Shown here piece by piece: positions 17,708-27,564 of a DNA stretch of 64,000 nt (the first letter of the stretch is position 1; every line of letters starts with the position of its first letter). The position numbers and the translations under genes are program-made. A model generated the notes under the pieces. It saw only the letters and a list, made by a program, of their open reading frames with translations, had not been told where the DNA came from and did no database searches. This DNA is from Tepidaquicella sp964564635 (GTDB lineage Bacteria > Bacteroidota > Ignavibacteria > Tepidaquicellales > Tepidaquicellaceae): assembly GCA_964564635.1 (NCBI GenBank), contig CAZMAR010000002.1:496001-560000 (forward strand), in the 5' to 3' direction.

Positions 17708-20700
17708 TTAGAATTTAATTCTGTAAATTATTGCCGCTCCCGTTCTATTGTTTGTGGAAGTAGTAGTTGTATTTTGTGAATAGGGATCTATAATGCGTTC
17801 AAATTTGAAAATTAAATTATTTGTTACACTTTTTATTTTAAATAATTTATGAAGGGGATATTCAAGCATAAAATTGGTATTAGATAAATCGGTTAATATT
17901 TGACCACCAAACCTTATTGTCGCATCTCCTAACCCTGCTGTAAATCTAATATCTGTGGATTCTGCAAGATTTCCGCTTTGTGTTTCTACGTAATTTATAT
18001 CTGTACTTAGTATAAATGGTAGATAAGTTGAGATGAATTGGTTCAAATAAGTTGATAAAAATACACTACCTATGTTGGCTCCGATATTTGATACAAGAGA
18101 AAGTCGCTGAGATGCATTTAGTTCACTTTTTAATTTTCCAAATAAAAGAAAACTTATTGCTTCATCGGTAGCGTCTGTGGAGATAGGGGAGCCATCAACA
18201 TAGACACGCCATTTTAATTCTGGTTCTTTTAGTTTTCCTGTTACATTTAATTGAACTACAACACTTCTTGACATTTGATATTCCTGACTATATGAGCTTC
18301 CAGAATATTCTGCACTTATATTTAAGTCTGGATTTGATACCTCACCAGTAAATTTGATGTTTCCTGTTGCGGCAAAGTTTTTATAAAATTTATAAACTGA
18401 ATTTTCATCTATATCAATATTTCCTCTGACCTCAATTTCATCTTTATTTTTATTGTCTGCATAGAGATTTATATTTATCTCTCCTAAAAATTCCTGTCTT
18501 GTTTTTTCATCTACAACAAATCTTAAAAATATTTTATTTTCTGATGTTATCTTTATATCATATTTAAAATTTCCTTTTGATTCTATTTTTTTAATTTCTA
18601 CTGTATCTTTTAATCTATATATCTTATAATCGTAAGGATCCAATATTGTTATATAATCCTTTGTTGTATCGGTTTTTGAAACTAAAATATAAGTAGAATC
18701 ATAATAATATGATGAACTATCAATTAATATATCATAGTTTATGTTATCTGTGTAAAGACTATATGCATCAGACTTTAAAGATGGAATGAAAATATTTCCC
18801 TTCTTCAAAACAAAGGTGCCTGTTAAATTAATTGAATCTGAATTTCCCTTTAATCTGATTGGATTTTCACCTGAACCTGCTATTAAATCTCCGTAAATAC
18901 CAATTTCATTTCTTGTAACATTCGGAGTTAAAACTTTCACATCACCCGAAAACAATAAATCAATATCATTGAATTTCAGATTGGAAAGATCTATATAACC
19001 GTTTGAGGAGATAAATCTTGTTTCATTATCAGGTGTAAATAGCTTAAAATTATTTAGTAATATCTTTTGTCCTGAGGCATTAAGCAAAGCGTTAAAGTTA
19101 TATTTCACATCCGTTAAGTTAAATTTAAAAGCGCCTTTATTTACTTTTATTTCTCCTGTTATCTCAGGGTTTTTTAGTTTCCCTTTTAATGCTATATCTG
19201 AATTAACCTTTGCATCTAATTCAGAAATTAAAGGGATAAATTTTTCAAATATTTTTGTTTGATAGTTATCAGCAATTATTGATAAATTAACTTCGTTTTC
19301 CAGGAAACTTTTTTCTTCTTCTTTGGAAATATCCTCTTTTGAAATTTCTTCTTTTATAAATGGATTCTTTACAGGGACATCACCTTTTATTGAGAGTTTC
19401 CCTTCATTATTTGGGTTAAAAAATCCTATCTCGGATTTTGCTATATTATTATTATAGTTTATGATTGCATCTATTCTTCCTAATTTGAATTCTTTAATTG
19501 AAAGTGGGTCTGTTGTCATTTCAACATTTAGTTGTGGAGCCTCTAATGTGCCTGAATAACTTAAATACAGCTTCCTTATATTTCCTCGAATTAATTCCTC
19601 ATTATTACCATAAATGAAATTGAATAACTTATTAATATTAATTTTTGATGTGGTTATGTTCAAATTACTCATCCCGTTGATAGAATATACTCCTGTTGCA
19701 TCAATTTTTTGATTTTCATCTTTTAATGAAAAGTTTTTAAATATTATATCATCACTTAAAATAGAATCGTTTCCTAATCTTAAACTAATTAATAAGTCTT
19801 CAGGATTTGTAAAATGATAACTATAATAAGATAAATCAAGTGTATCGATGAAAAAGTCGTATATGTTATTTCTTACCTTTGTATTTCCCTTTGTTTGAAA
19901 TAAGAAATTCGAGTCAATCTTTCCTCTGATTGTTATTAAATTATTTGTGTCAATTGTGTTAATTTGTAAATACAATGATTCATATTTATTTTTTCCATTA
20001 TAAATATCGTTTGTATTCAGATATAGATTTGCATATATATCTCTGTAATCATTTTTTTCGTTTACATCAGTAATGTCGAAACTGAAATTTGTGTTTAATA
20101 CTCTAAATACTGAATCACGGAATCTGAAATTTTCAATTTTACCCTCTGATGCAAATGCAAAAATATTTTCAGATTGTCTTACTTCACCTTTTATAAACCC
20201 GGTGAACGAGAGACTGCTATCTTTTGTAATAATATAAAGTGGTAGTAAATTTTTAATTAAAACACTATACTTTAAATTTACAGTGCTATTCAGTTTCAGT
20301 AAAGTTTTTATTTCCTTATTACTTCCAGAGGTATCTATTAAATTTTGAACTTCAGATTCTCCTGAGGCTGAAATTGTAGTCGTTTCTGGATTTATTTCCA
20401 GTCGTTGATTTATTTTTTTAGTTATATTATTAATATTTGAAATTAATATCGTTGGAATAGTTTTAAAACTGAAACTTCCACTACAATTCAAATCAATGAA
20501 TTCTGAAGCTAAAAGTAATTCCTTAGATTGTCCATTATTGGATATAAGAGCATATATAGGAGAAGAAGGAATTGAATAATTTTCATATACTGAATTTCCC
20601 AGGTTAACTTTGTATTCCCCAATTAACTTGTCGGGATCGAATTTACCTTTACTTGTTATCTCTGTTAAATCGAACCCAGAACCTTTAATATCATATTCAA

Positions 20701-22462
20701 AGTTCAAGTTGCTTGTTTTTAAATCAGGAGAGATAGCTGATAAATTCAAATTCTGGCTTGTTCCTTTCAAATCGTATTTAATATCCGATAAATTTCTAAA
20801 ATCAACATCACCCTTAACCATCAAGGCTCCAATATTTGAAGAATAAACAATATCTAAATTCAATAAACTTCTATTTAATCTTACTTCTCCGGCAGATTTT
20901 AATATTTTTTGATTTGCAATAACTGAATTAGTTAAGTTATAATTTAACCTTACTGTCATAGTTTTATAGTCAATTCCTCTACCATCAATATTAAATTCAG
21001 AATTAATTCTGAAATCATTTTTAATGTTTCCAATAATCTTTGCAATATTTAAATTTTTAATATTGCCGGATGCTTTATAAATTGGTTCAGAATAATTTAA
21101 ATCTACTCTGGCATCTCCTTCTGCAGAACCTGCTGATGAAATTAAATTAAATTTAGTGTAGAATCGTTTTATTCCACCTTCAAATAAAATGTTTGCCGAT
21201 ATTTTCCCTATTCTGCTATAATCAGGAATTTCTATACCAGTAACATTTCTTTTTACTTCTGCGAGGTCAATTTCAGAGTTAACGAGATTTATATTAAGAA
21301 ATAACCCCTCCAAAGAATCAAGATTTTTTACTTTTCCTGCGAGGTTAATTTTGTTTTTGCTATCATTTACAAACAGGTTATTAATCAAAAAATCATTGTA
21401 CTTTCCTGAAGCATCAAGAGATATATCATAGGAACCTTTTATAAAATCAAAATCGGGGATGAAAAATTTTATATCTGAGAAATCTAATTTTGAGCTATCT
21501 AATTTAATGGTAAAATCTTTTTCCTTTATAGTTTCGAGTTCAATTCCATCAAGTGGAGTGAAATCGTTTATGACAATCTTATCAATTTTGAAATTTGTTT
21601 TTGTGGTTTGTAGATTTAAATTCTCTAATCTGGTTTCTTTTTCTATTGAACTCTCAAATGAAAGATTCTTTAGTACAAAAGATGAATTTATGTTCGTAGT
21701 TAATTTATTAACCTTAATAGATTTATTGTTTTTTGTATATCTACAGTTAAAATTCAAATTCAGATTCGAAATATTTAAATCATCAAGGTCAAATCTATCT
21801 TTGTTTTTAACCTCAGTTTCTCCAAATGAGGAAGTAGAATTCTTAAATGCAAGAGATCGAAAATTAAGATTAACTATATCAATATTTTTTACAAAGATTT
21901 CCCAGTCAAATTCTTTTTTAGTTGTGTCTATTTCAGGAACTTCAGATTTTAGAAGATATTCAAAATTCCATAAAGTATCTGTTCCGGAAATAACCTTTGT
22001 TAAATTTACCTGCGGCTCTTCTACCTCTAAATTATCAACATCTATTACTTTATCAAATAATCGGAAAAATTTATGATTTAATTTTACATATTTTAATTTT
22101 ATTAATGTATCGTTTTTAACGATAATAGAGACATTATTTAGTTTTAAGTTTGTTATAATATTGCCTTCTAATGATTCAGCAGTGATGTAACTTTCTTTTG
22201 AGGAGAGTGATTTATTAATTTTATCAACCGCAATATGTAAAAGCCATGTTTTGAAAAATGTAGTTTGAAGTAGAATTACAATTGTGACAATAAGAATAAA
22301 AATCGCAGTATCTATCCAAAGAAAATATTTAAATAATCTTTTTATTATTTTTTTCTTTTTAATAGATTTATCTGTACTCGGGTCAGGAGATTTAATTATT
22401 TTTTTTTCTGACAGATTATTTTCTTCGTAGTTTTCTTTTATATTTTGATTTTCTTTTTCCAA
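17708..22462 (-). CDS. tamB: TamB/DUF490 inner-to-outer membrane bridge protein
   Basis: A 1584-residue AsmA/TamB-like giant. After a charged N-terminus comes one transmembrane anchor (about residues 48-68, WIDTAIFILIVTIVILLQTT). More than 1400 residues of repeating beta strands follow, as expected for a periplasm-spanning lipid groove, and then the conserved C-terminal TamB domain (about residues 1180-1584: ASGQKILLNNFKLFTPD, EFLGEININLYADN, EAISFLLFGKL) ending in Phe. It acts in phospholipid transport and OM protein assembly. The start is TTG at 22462: an in-frame stop lies two codons upstream and no Met codon follows before the anchor. It is downstream of rfaE2 and directly upstream of rnr. 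Confidence 0.88.
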   Translation of the reverse strand: MEKENQNIKENYEENNLSEKKIIKSPDPSTDKSIKKKKIIKRLFKYFLWIDTAIFILIVTIVILLQTTFFKTWLLHIAVDKINKSLSSKESYITAESLEGNIITNLKLNNVSIIVKNDTLIKLKYVKLNHKFFRLFDKVIDVDNLEVEEPQVNLTKVISGTDTLWNFEYLLKSEVPEIDTTKKEFDWEIFVKNIDIVNLNFRSLAFKNSTSSFGETEVKNKDRFDLDDLNISNLNLNFNCRYTKNNKSIKVNKLTTNINSSFVLKNLSFESSIEKETRLENLNLQTTKTNFKIDKIVINDFTPLDGIELETIKEKDFTIKLDSSKLDFSDIKFFIPDFDFIKGSYDISLDASGKYNDFLINNLFVNDSKNKINLAGKVKNLDSLEGLFLNINLVNSEIDLAEVKRNVTGIEIPDYSRIGKISANILFEGGIKRFYTKFNLISSAGSAEGDARVDLNYSEPIYKASGNIKNLNIAKIIGNIKNDFRINSEFNIDGRGIDYKTMTVRLNYNLTNSVIANQKILKSAGEVRLNRSLLNLDIVYSSNIGALMVKGDVDFRNLSDIKYDLKGTSQNLNLSAISPDLKTSNLNFEYDIKGSGFDLTEITSKGKFDPDKLIGEYKVNLGNSVYENYSIPSSPIYALISNNGQSKELLLASEFIDLNCSGSFSFKTIPTILISNINNITKKINQRLEINPETTTISASGESEVQNLIDTSGSNKEIKTLLKLNSTVNLKYSVLIKNLLPLYIITKDSSLSFTGFIKGEVRQSENIFAFASEGKIENFRFRDSVFRVLNTNFSFDITDVNEKNDYRDIYANLYLNTNDIYNGKNKYESLYLQINTIDTNNLITIRGKIDSNFLFQTKGNTKVRNNIYDFFIDTLDLSYYSYHFTNPEDLLISLRLGNDSILSDDIIFKNFSLKDENQKIDATGVYSINGMSNLNITTSKININKLFNFIYGNNEELIRGNIRKLYLSYSGTLEAPQLNVEMTTDPLSIKEFKLGRIDAIINYNNNIAKSEIGFFNPNNEGKLSIKGDVPVKNPFIKEEISKEDISKEEEKSFLENEVNLSIIADNYQTKIFEKFIPLISELDAKVNSDIALKGKLKNPEITGEIKVNKGAFKFNLTDVKYNFNALLNASGQKILLNNFKLFTPDNETRFISSNGYIDLSNLKFNDIDLLFSGDVKVLTPNVTRNEIGIYGDLIAGSGENPIRLKGNSDSINLTGTFVLKKGNIFIPSLKSDAYSLYTDNINYDILIDSSSYYYDSTYILVSKTDTTKDYITILDPYDYKIYRLKDTVEIKKIESKGNFKYDIKITSENKIFLRFVVDEKTRQEFLGEININLYADNKNKDEIEVRGNIDIDENSVYKFYKNFAATGNIKFTGEVSNPDLNISAEYSGSSYSQEYQMSRSVVVQLNVTGKLKEPELKWRVYVDGSPISTDATDEAISFLLFGKLKSELNASQRLSLVSNIGANIGSVFLSTYLNQFISTYLPFILSTDINYVETQSGNLAESTDIRFTAGLGDATIRFGGQILTDLSNTNFMLEYPLHKLFKIKSVTNNLIFKFERIIDPYSQNTTTTSTNNRTGAAIIYRIKF

Positions 22463-22476
22463 ATTTTACGAAGATT

Positions 22477-22941
22477 TCAGGAATTCTTTAATTTATTAAT
22501 TAAAGATGTTGTTGAATAATTTTCAATGTATTTTATTGTTACAACTTTACCGCCGATTGATTTTACAAAATCCGCTCCTACAATTTCATTTTCGTTCCAG
22601 TCTCCTCCTTTTACTAAAAAGTCGGGTTTTATGTTTTCTATAAGTTTTATTGGGGTATCATCATCAAATAAAATAACCGCATCAACTGGCTTTAAATTTT
22701 CTAGTATTAATGCACGATCAGCCTCGTTATTGATGGGTCTTGTATCCCCTTTTATTCTTTTTATTGATTTATCCGAGTTTAAACCGACTATTAAAAAGTC
22801 GCCAAGTTCTTTTGCCTCTTTTAAGTATATTATATGCCCTTTATGTATTATATCAAAACATCCGTTTGTAAAAACAATTTTTTTACCTTTTTCTTTCAAA
22901 GCTTTTGTTATAGAAATTATATTTTCTAAATCTAATGGCAT
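22477..22941 (-). CDS. rfaE2: D-beta-D-heptose 1-phosphate adenylyltransferase (RfaE domain II)
   Basis: A 154-residue nucleotidyltransferase. KIVFTNGCFDIIHKGHIIYL holds the HxGH-type motif (H-K-G-H), then GLNSDKSIKRIKGDTRPINN and PDFLVKGGDW follow, with YSTTSLINKL at the end. It adenylates heptose-1-phosphate to ADP-heptose, the donor for LPS inner-core synthesis. In E. coli this is the C-terminal half of HldE. Here it is a separate gene 12 bases after the kinase, a common arrangement outside Proteobacteria. Confidence 0.93.
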   Translation of the reverse strand: MPLDLENIISITKALKEKGKKIVFTNGCFDIIHKGHIIYLKEAKELGDFLIVGLNSDKSIKRIKGDTRPINNEADRALILENLKPVDAVILFDDDTPIKLIENIKPDFLVKGGDWNENEIVGADFVKSIGGKVVTIKYIENYSTTSLINKLKNS

Positions 22942-22953
22942 TATCGCACTTTA

Positions 22954-23949
22954 TTATTGATAATCATTTTTTATATAATCCAGGAGATTTTCTTTATATA
23001 TTGGTACTATTCCGACTTCTTCAACAACCAAGCCCGCAGCAATATTAGCAATTTTTACTGCTTCTTTAATATTTACACCAGCAGAAACACAAACAGAAAG
23101 TGTAGAAATTACTGTATCACCGGCTCCAGATACATCTGCAACTTTTCTTGCTCGGGTTTTTATTGTTTCATATTCTATTCCTTTTGCTGTTTTTGTATAT
23201 AATCTTATCCCGTGTTCACCCATTGTTAAAACAAGATTTTCACAGTTTATCTTTTCAATAAGTTTTAAACATAGTTCATTAATTTCATCATTATTCTTTG
23301 CTTTTTTACCGAATGCATCTTCAAGTTCTTTTCTATTTGGTTTAAATAGAAAAACATTTTTATATTCAAAGAAATTATCAAATTTTGGGTCTACTAATAT
23401 TTTAACTCCATTTTTGTTTGCAAGTTCTGAGATTTGTGATATTAATGATTTTGTTAATACTCCCTTGTTGTAATCTTCCAGAATTATAGAATCAAAAAAT
23501 TTAATATTCTTGCTGAGGTATTCAATTATTTTCCCCTCAGTCTCTTTGCTTATGTCCTTTCTGGATTCTGTATCTATTCTTATAAGATGATGAGAAGCAG
23601 CAATAACTCTTGTTTTTGATGTTGTTGGTCTGTCATCTACTCTTATAATTCCATCGGTATTTAAATCTAATTTTTTCATTTCATCTAATAATTTTTTCCC
23701 TTCTCCATCATCACCGATAACCCCAACAAGATGTGGTATTGCGCCAAGAGTCTTAATATTAAGAGCAACATTAGAAGCACCTCCGAGTTTTGAAGAGCTT
23801 GTCCTTTGTTCAAAAACCTGTACGGGTGCCTCAGGAGATATACGCGATACCTCACCGAATAAATAAATATCAAGCATTATATCGCCAATTACACAGATAT
23901 TTTTGCCTGAGATATCTTTAAAAATCTTTTCTACAATAGACTTAATCAT
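22954..23949 (-). CDS. rfaE1: D-glycero-beta-D-manno-heptose-7-phosphate kinase (RfaE domain I)
   Basis: A PfkB/ribokinase-fold kinase of about 331 residues. KNICVIGDIMLDIYLFGEV and RISPEAPVQVFE are the HldE kinase-domain hallmarks, GGASNVALNIKTLGA is PfkB signature 1, and VADVSGAGDTVISTLSV is signature 2 with the catalytic Asp in GAGD. It phosphorylates heptose-7-phosphate at C1. I chose the ATG at 23949 over the TTG two codons upstream (23955), since it leaves the first domain complete. It precedes rfaE2, giving both heptose-activation steps in order. Confidence 0.92.
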   Translation of the reverse strand: MIKSIVEKIFKDISGKNICVIGDIMLDIYLFGEVSRISPEAPVQVFEQRTSSSKLGGASNVALNIKTLGAIPHLVGVIGDDGEGKKLLDEMKKLDLNTDGIIRVDDRPTTSKTRVIAASHHLIRIDTESRKDISKETEGKIIEYLSKNIKFFDSIILEDYNKGVLTKSLISQISELANKNGVKILVDPKFDNFFEYKNVFLFKPNRKELEDAFGKKAKNNDEINELCLKLIEKINCENLVLTMGEHGIRLYTKTAKGIEYETIKTRARKVADVSGAGDTVISTLSVCVSAGVNIKEAVKIANIAAGLVVEEVGIVPIYKENLLDYIKNDYQ

Positions 23950-24015
23950 TTTCAAATATAAATTTAATATATTGTTTATTCAATTTAATATAGTAATACA
24001 TAATTTAGATAAATT

Positions 24016-26304
24016 TTAAAAAGCGGAAAATATAATATTGAGTATCTGGTCTCCCTTATATCGCTGTGAAAAAAGAATTCTGAATTCATTTAAGAAAATC
24101 GTAGTTCGGAGTTCAACACTACCTTTTTGTGTTAATTTAATAAAGTCTGTATTCGGGAATAATGCAAGTATTGTACCTAAATTATAACTTGTCAAAACCG
24201 AATCTTTTACTTCTTTTTCTTTCTTAGTTGGTAATATTTTTATTGTTGTATCTCTTTTTATTTCTAATCCTTCTTCGGTTTCCTCCGGAATATATTTATA
24301 CAATGAGTCTCCCCGATAAATAGTTAAATCCGTTCCATACTTATTATCGCGGATTTTCAAATTAAGATAATACAATCCACTTTCAAACGGACTTGAAATA
24401 TTCCTTGTAGAATACTGAAGTAAAGCAAATGGCTTTATAATTAATATAGTTCTAATCTGATTGTTTTCAATCAAATCTTCTATATTTTTATCAGAAAATA
24501 TTTTCTTTACTTCTCTATGAACCACAGTATCTTTTTTTTCTGATAATAATTCAAGTATTATATTATATCTGTCTAATTCAAATTCATCATATTGCAAACT
24601 ATCTATAATCGCTTTATTAACTGCTTCCCAGTCAAGAGAAACAAATTGTGGATTCAAACCAAAATTCATATTGTCTATTTTGTAATTTTTTAAACCAATT
24701 ATCTTTCCAAAATTTATTAGATCTGGATTCTCGCTTAGTGGTTTGATGTTTTTTGTGAAAATACTTATCGAAGAGTCATTTAGTAATGATTCCTTTTCTT
24801 TGAAGTAATATAATGCATAATCTCCAATTTCATCATTAATTAGTGCTATTTTCTTTAGCTTATTTTTATATGTTTCACTTTTTACAACTGCAATTGAAAC
24901 ATTATTCTTATCTAAAAAACTTTTTATATCCAGTATGTTTAATTCTTCATCTGTAAGTTTTTGTTTTTTGGATTGTGTTTTTTCGGTCTTTACAAGTTCG
25001 GGCAGATTACCTTTAATAAACCTCGAAGGCTCGTTTGATAGTGTTTGTATTGTATATATATCGTAAAATCCTGCCAATTCCTCGAAATAAATTTTTTCTT
25101 CTTTTTTTAAATCATGCTTAATTTGAAATCTTAGCTTATATCCAACTTCATAAGTATCATCCCGATTTGAAATTGGAAAGTTTAAACTCCAAATTGTATA
25201 TAGAATTATTGTTACACTAATAGCAAATACTGCAATATATCTTTTAAATCTAAAAAATTGTTCTACTGCAAGTGGAATAAATAAAATCCCATTTATTATA
25301 ATATATCTCGAGATTAGATTAGTTCCACCTGTTCCAAAAATTCCTTGAATAATAAGAAGAGTTAATTGAATAAGATTGAATAAAACAAAATATGTTTTAA
25401 GAGTAGTTACTTTTTCTCTTAATGTTTCATAAATAATTTTGATTGCGAATATAGAAGTTATAGGTGCAGTATAAAATAAAAAAACAGGGTATTGTATCAA
25501 TCTTTCAAGGAATCCTGAATTATTGAACTTTGCGTATATTCTCTCTGTTTCTTTAATGAAGAAGAAAAAGTCTTTGTTATCTATGTAATTTTGAATTAAC
25601 CACCATAAAATTACTACAAAGGATATACAAGAGATAAGAGTAAAAGAAATTATTTTTTTAATTTTTTCTTTTTCTTTTATACTATAGTATAATGTCATTA
25701 TCGGAATAACAGCACAAAATAGCCATGCTTCATATCTAAATCCACTTGCTAACGCAATGAGGGAAGAAGACATAATCAGATATATTATTTTATTATTCTT
25801 CTTCCAAATAATGAAATAATATATTCCCGAAATAATGAAAAAGTAAGAAATAGATTCAGGTAATCCTGAAAGACTTAGCCATACCTGAAATGGAAATATT
25901 GAAAATATAATTGATGACCAGAAAGCAGTTTTTCTATCGAAAGTAATTTCAATTACTTTGAAAAAATATATAAGTGTAAAAGTAGAGAAAATAAAATTAA
26001 CAAATGTCGCTGCGGCAAATAAATCTTTAATAAATATCATTACAAATCCATTAACCCAGAAATGCATTGATAACCAGACCCCGGAATAAATTCTTGGGTT
26101 TTGTAACCATTCATACGAAATTACTGTTCTGCAATAATCATCAGCAGATAACCATTTAAATCCTGAGAGAAGTATAATAACCTGGAATAAGATTTTTAAA
26201 AGAAGTAAGAAGGGTATTATAAACTTATCATTATAAAAAAGTTTATCTACGGTACTGTTTATTTTATTTAACGAATTAATTGATATTAAGTTCTTGTTTT
26301 TCAT
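24016..26304 (-). CDS. GT-C fold membrane glycosyltransferase with large C-terminal domain
   Basis: A 762-residue polytopic protein. Roughly 10-12 hydrophobic segments fill residues 28-380. The first extracytoplasmic loop carries WLSADDYCRTVISYEW, an Asp pair placed as in PMT/GT39-type GT-C enzymes that use polyprenyl-phosphate sugars. The C-terminal 370 or so residues are soluble and unrelated to anything I recognise. They include the strand-rich SPFESGLYYLNLKIRDN segment and may bind the acceptor. It lies 5 bases after a histidine kinase and upstream of heptose genes, which suggests an envelope glycan role. Donor and acceptor are unknown. Confidence 0.7.
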   Translation of the reverse strand: MKNKNLISINSLNKINSTVDKLFYNDKFIIPFLLLLKILFQVIILLSGFKWLSADDYCRTVISYEWLQNPRIYSGVWLSMHFWVNGFVMIFIKDLFAAATFVNFIFSTFTLIYFFKVIEITFDRKTAFWSSIIFSIFPFQVWLSLSGLPESISYFFIISGIYYFIIWKKNNKIIYLIMSSSLIALASGFRYEAWLFCAVIPIMTLYYSIKEKEKIKKIISFTLISCISFVVILWWLIQNYIDNKDFFFFIKETERIYAKFNNSGFLERLIQYPVFLFYTAPITSIFAIKIIYETLREKVTTLKTYFVLFNLIQLTLLIIQGIFGTGGTNLISRYIIINGILFIPLAVEQFFRFKRYIAVFAISVTIILYTIWSLNFPISNRDDTYEVGYKLRFQIKHDLKKEEKIYFEELAGFYDIYTIQTLSNEPSRFIKGNLPELVKTEKTQSKKQKLTDEELNILDIKSFLDKNNVSIAVVKSETYKNKLKKIALINDEIGDYALYYFKEKESLLNDSSISIFTKNIKPLSENPDLINFGKIIGLKNYKIDNMNFGLNPQFVSLDWEAVNKAIIDSLQYDEFELDRYNIILELLSEKKDTVVHREVKKIFSDKNIEDLIENNQIRTILIIKPFALLQYSTRNISSPFESGLYYLNLKIRDNKYGTDLTIYRGDSLYKYIPEETEEGLEIKRDTTIKILPTKKEKEVKDSVLTSYNLGTILALFPNTDFIKLTQKGSVELRTTIFLNEFRILFSQRYKGDQILNIIFSAF

Positions 26305-26309
26305 TTAAA

Positions 26310-27518
26310 TTAAATTTCCCTGAGTCTAATTCTGAAAGTCGTTCCTTTCTCCACAGTCGATTCTACAAGAGTTAATTTACCTTTGTGATAATCTTCGATG
26401 ATTCTTTTTGCGAGTGTAAGTCCTAAACCCCATCCTCTTTTCTTTGTTGAGTATCCAGGGCGGAATATATCTTTCCTGAATTTTAAATCTATACCCTTTC
26501 CATTATCTTTAATATCAATAATAATTTCTTTTTCCTTTTTGTATAAGTTAAAAAGAATTTTACCTGAACTTTTATCTATTGCATCTAATGAGTTTTTCAG
26601 CATGTTTTCGATTACCCATTCAAATAGATCTTTATTGACTTTAGCATAAAGTTCGCCTTGACTGTTTATTTCTATAGAAATTTTCTTCTCTGTACTTCCA
26701 TCTCCCTTGATGAGATTGGGTATTCTCCTTTCAAAATATTGTGTTACCCCTTTTATTAGTTGCGGAATATTTTCTTTCTGTAACTCTGGTGTTGAACCAA
26801 TTTTCGAAAATCTACCCGTTATTTTCTTTAGTTTTTCTAAATCATTTTCTATTTCTTTTATGACTTCTTTACTTGTGGTTTCATTAATTTCAGAACTTTT
26901 TAATATTTCCACCCACCCCAGAAGCGATGATAGAGGTGTTCCAAGCTGATGTGCTGTTTCCTTTGATAAACCTACCCATATGCTACTTTGTTCATGCTTT
27001 TTTATGTACGAAAATCCAATGTATCCTATTATAATAAAAATGCTTCCGATAACTAATTCAAGAATCGGCAAAATTCTTAATTTTCTGATTAAGTTTGATT
27101 CTCCATAATGTACAAGATTGAGTATTATGGAGTCCTGATAACTTACCTTTATGGGCGGTCTTTTCTTCGCTAAATCATTCGCTAATTCCAGTAATATTGA
27201 ATTTATTTCTTCTTTTGGTAATGTTGTATCTATATCAACATTTTTAAAAAAGTCAACTCTTTTATAGTGTTTATCTGTTGCGACAATAGGGAAATCTATT
27301 TGCATTATAATTTCATTAAATATGAAAGCATATTCACCCGCAAGGCTTGTGTCATTTGCAGTGTACTCAATTGATTTGGCAAATAATTCTGCGATTTGTG
27401 ATTCCCTTGCCCGAATTTTATTAACTATACTCTGAGTATACAGTAAAATACCTATGGCAATTAAAACTCCTACTATTAAGAGTGCAATTTTTATTTTAAA
27501 GGAACCAAATTTATTCAT
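26310..27518 (-). CDS. membrane sensor histidine kinase
   Basis: A 402-residue kinase: TM1 (about residues 8-28), a periplasmic sensor of about 120 residues without a recognisable fold, TM2 (about 150-170) and then the transmitter. The H-box is SKETAHQLGTPLSSLLGWVE with the phospho-accepting His followed by Q-L-G-T-P, a variant common in Bacteroidota kinases. The HATPase part shows the N-box VIENMLKNSLDAI, G1 DIKDNGKGID and G2 RGWGLGLTLAKRII. No response regulator is adjacent, so it is an orphan in this window. It is first in the run leading to the GT-C enzyme and heptose/tamB genes, so envelope stress is a reasonable but unproven signal. Confidence 0.88.
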   Translation of the reverse strand: MNKFGSFKIKIALLIVGVLIAIGILLYTQSIVNKIRARESQIAELFAKSIEYTANDTSLAGEYAFIFNEIIMQIDFPIVATDKHYKRVDFFKNVDIDTTLPKEEINSILLELANDLAKKRPPIKVSYQDSIILNLVHYGESNLIRKLRILPILELVIGSIFIIIGYIGFSYIKKHEQSSIWVGLSKETAHQLGTPLSSLLGWVEILKSSEINETTSKEVIKEIENDLEKLKKITGRFSKIGSTPELQKENIPQLIKGVTQYFERRIPNLIKGDGSTEKKISIEINSQGELYAKVNKDLFEWVIENMLKNSLDAIDKSSGKILFNLYKKEKEIIIDIKDNGKGIDLKFRKDIFRPGYSTKKRGWGLGLTLAKRIIEDYHKGKLTLVESTVEKGTTFRIRLREI

Positions 27519-27564
27519 TAAAATTAAAGTTTACTAAGGTTAAATTACTTAAAAAAACATTTTT

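Noticed and set aside
17700..17735. Frameshift fusion of TamB to RNase R
   Set aside because: tamB ends with a normal stop and typical terminal Phe, no slippery sequence or stem was seen, and the rnr frame has its own upstream stop at 17728-17730.
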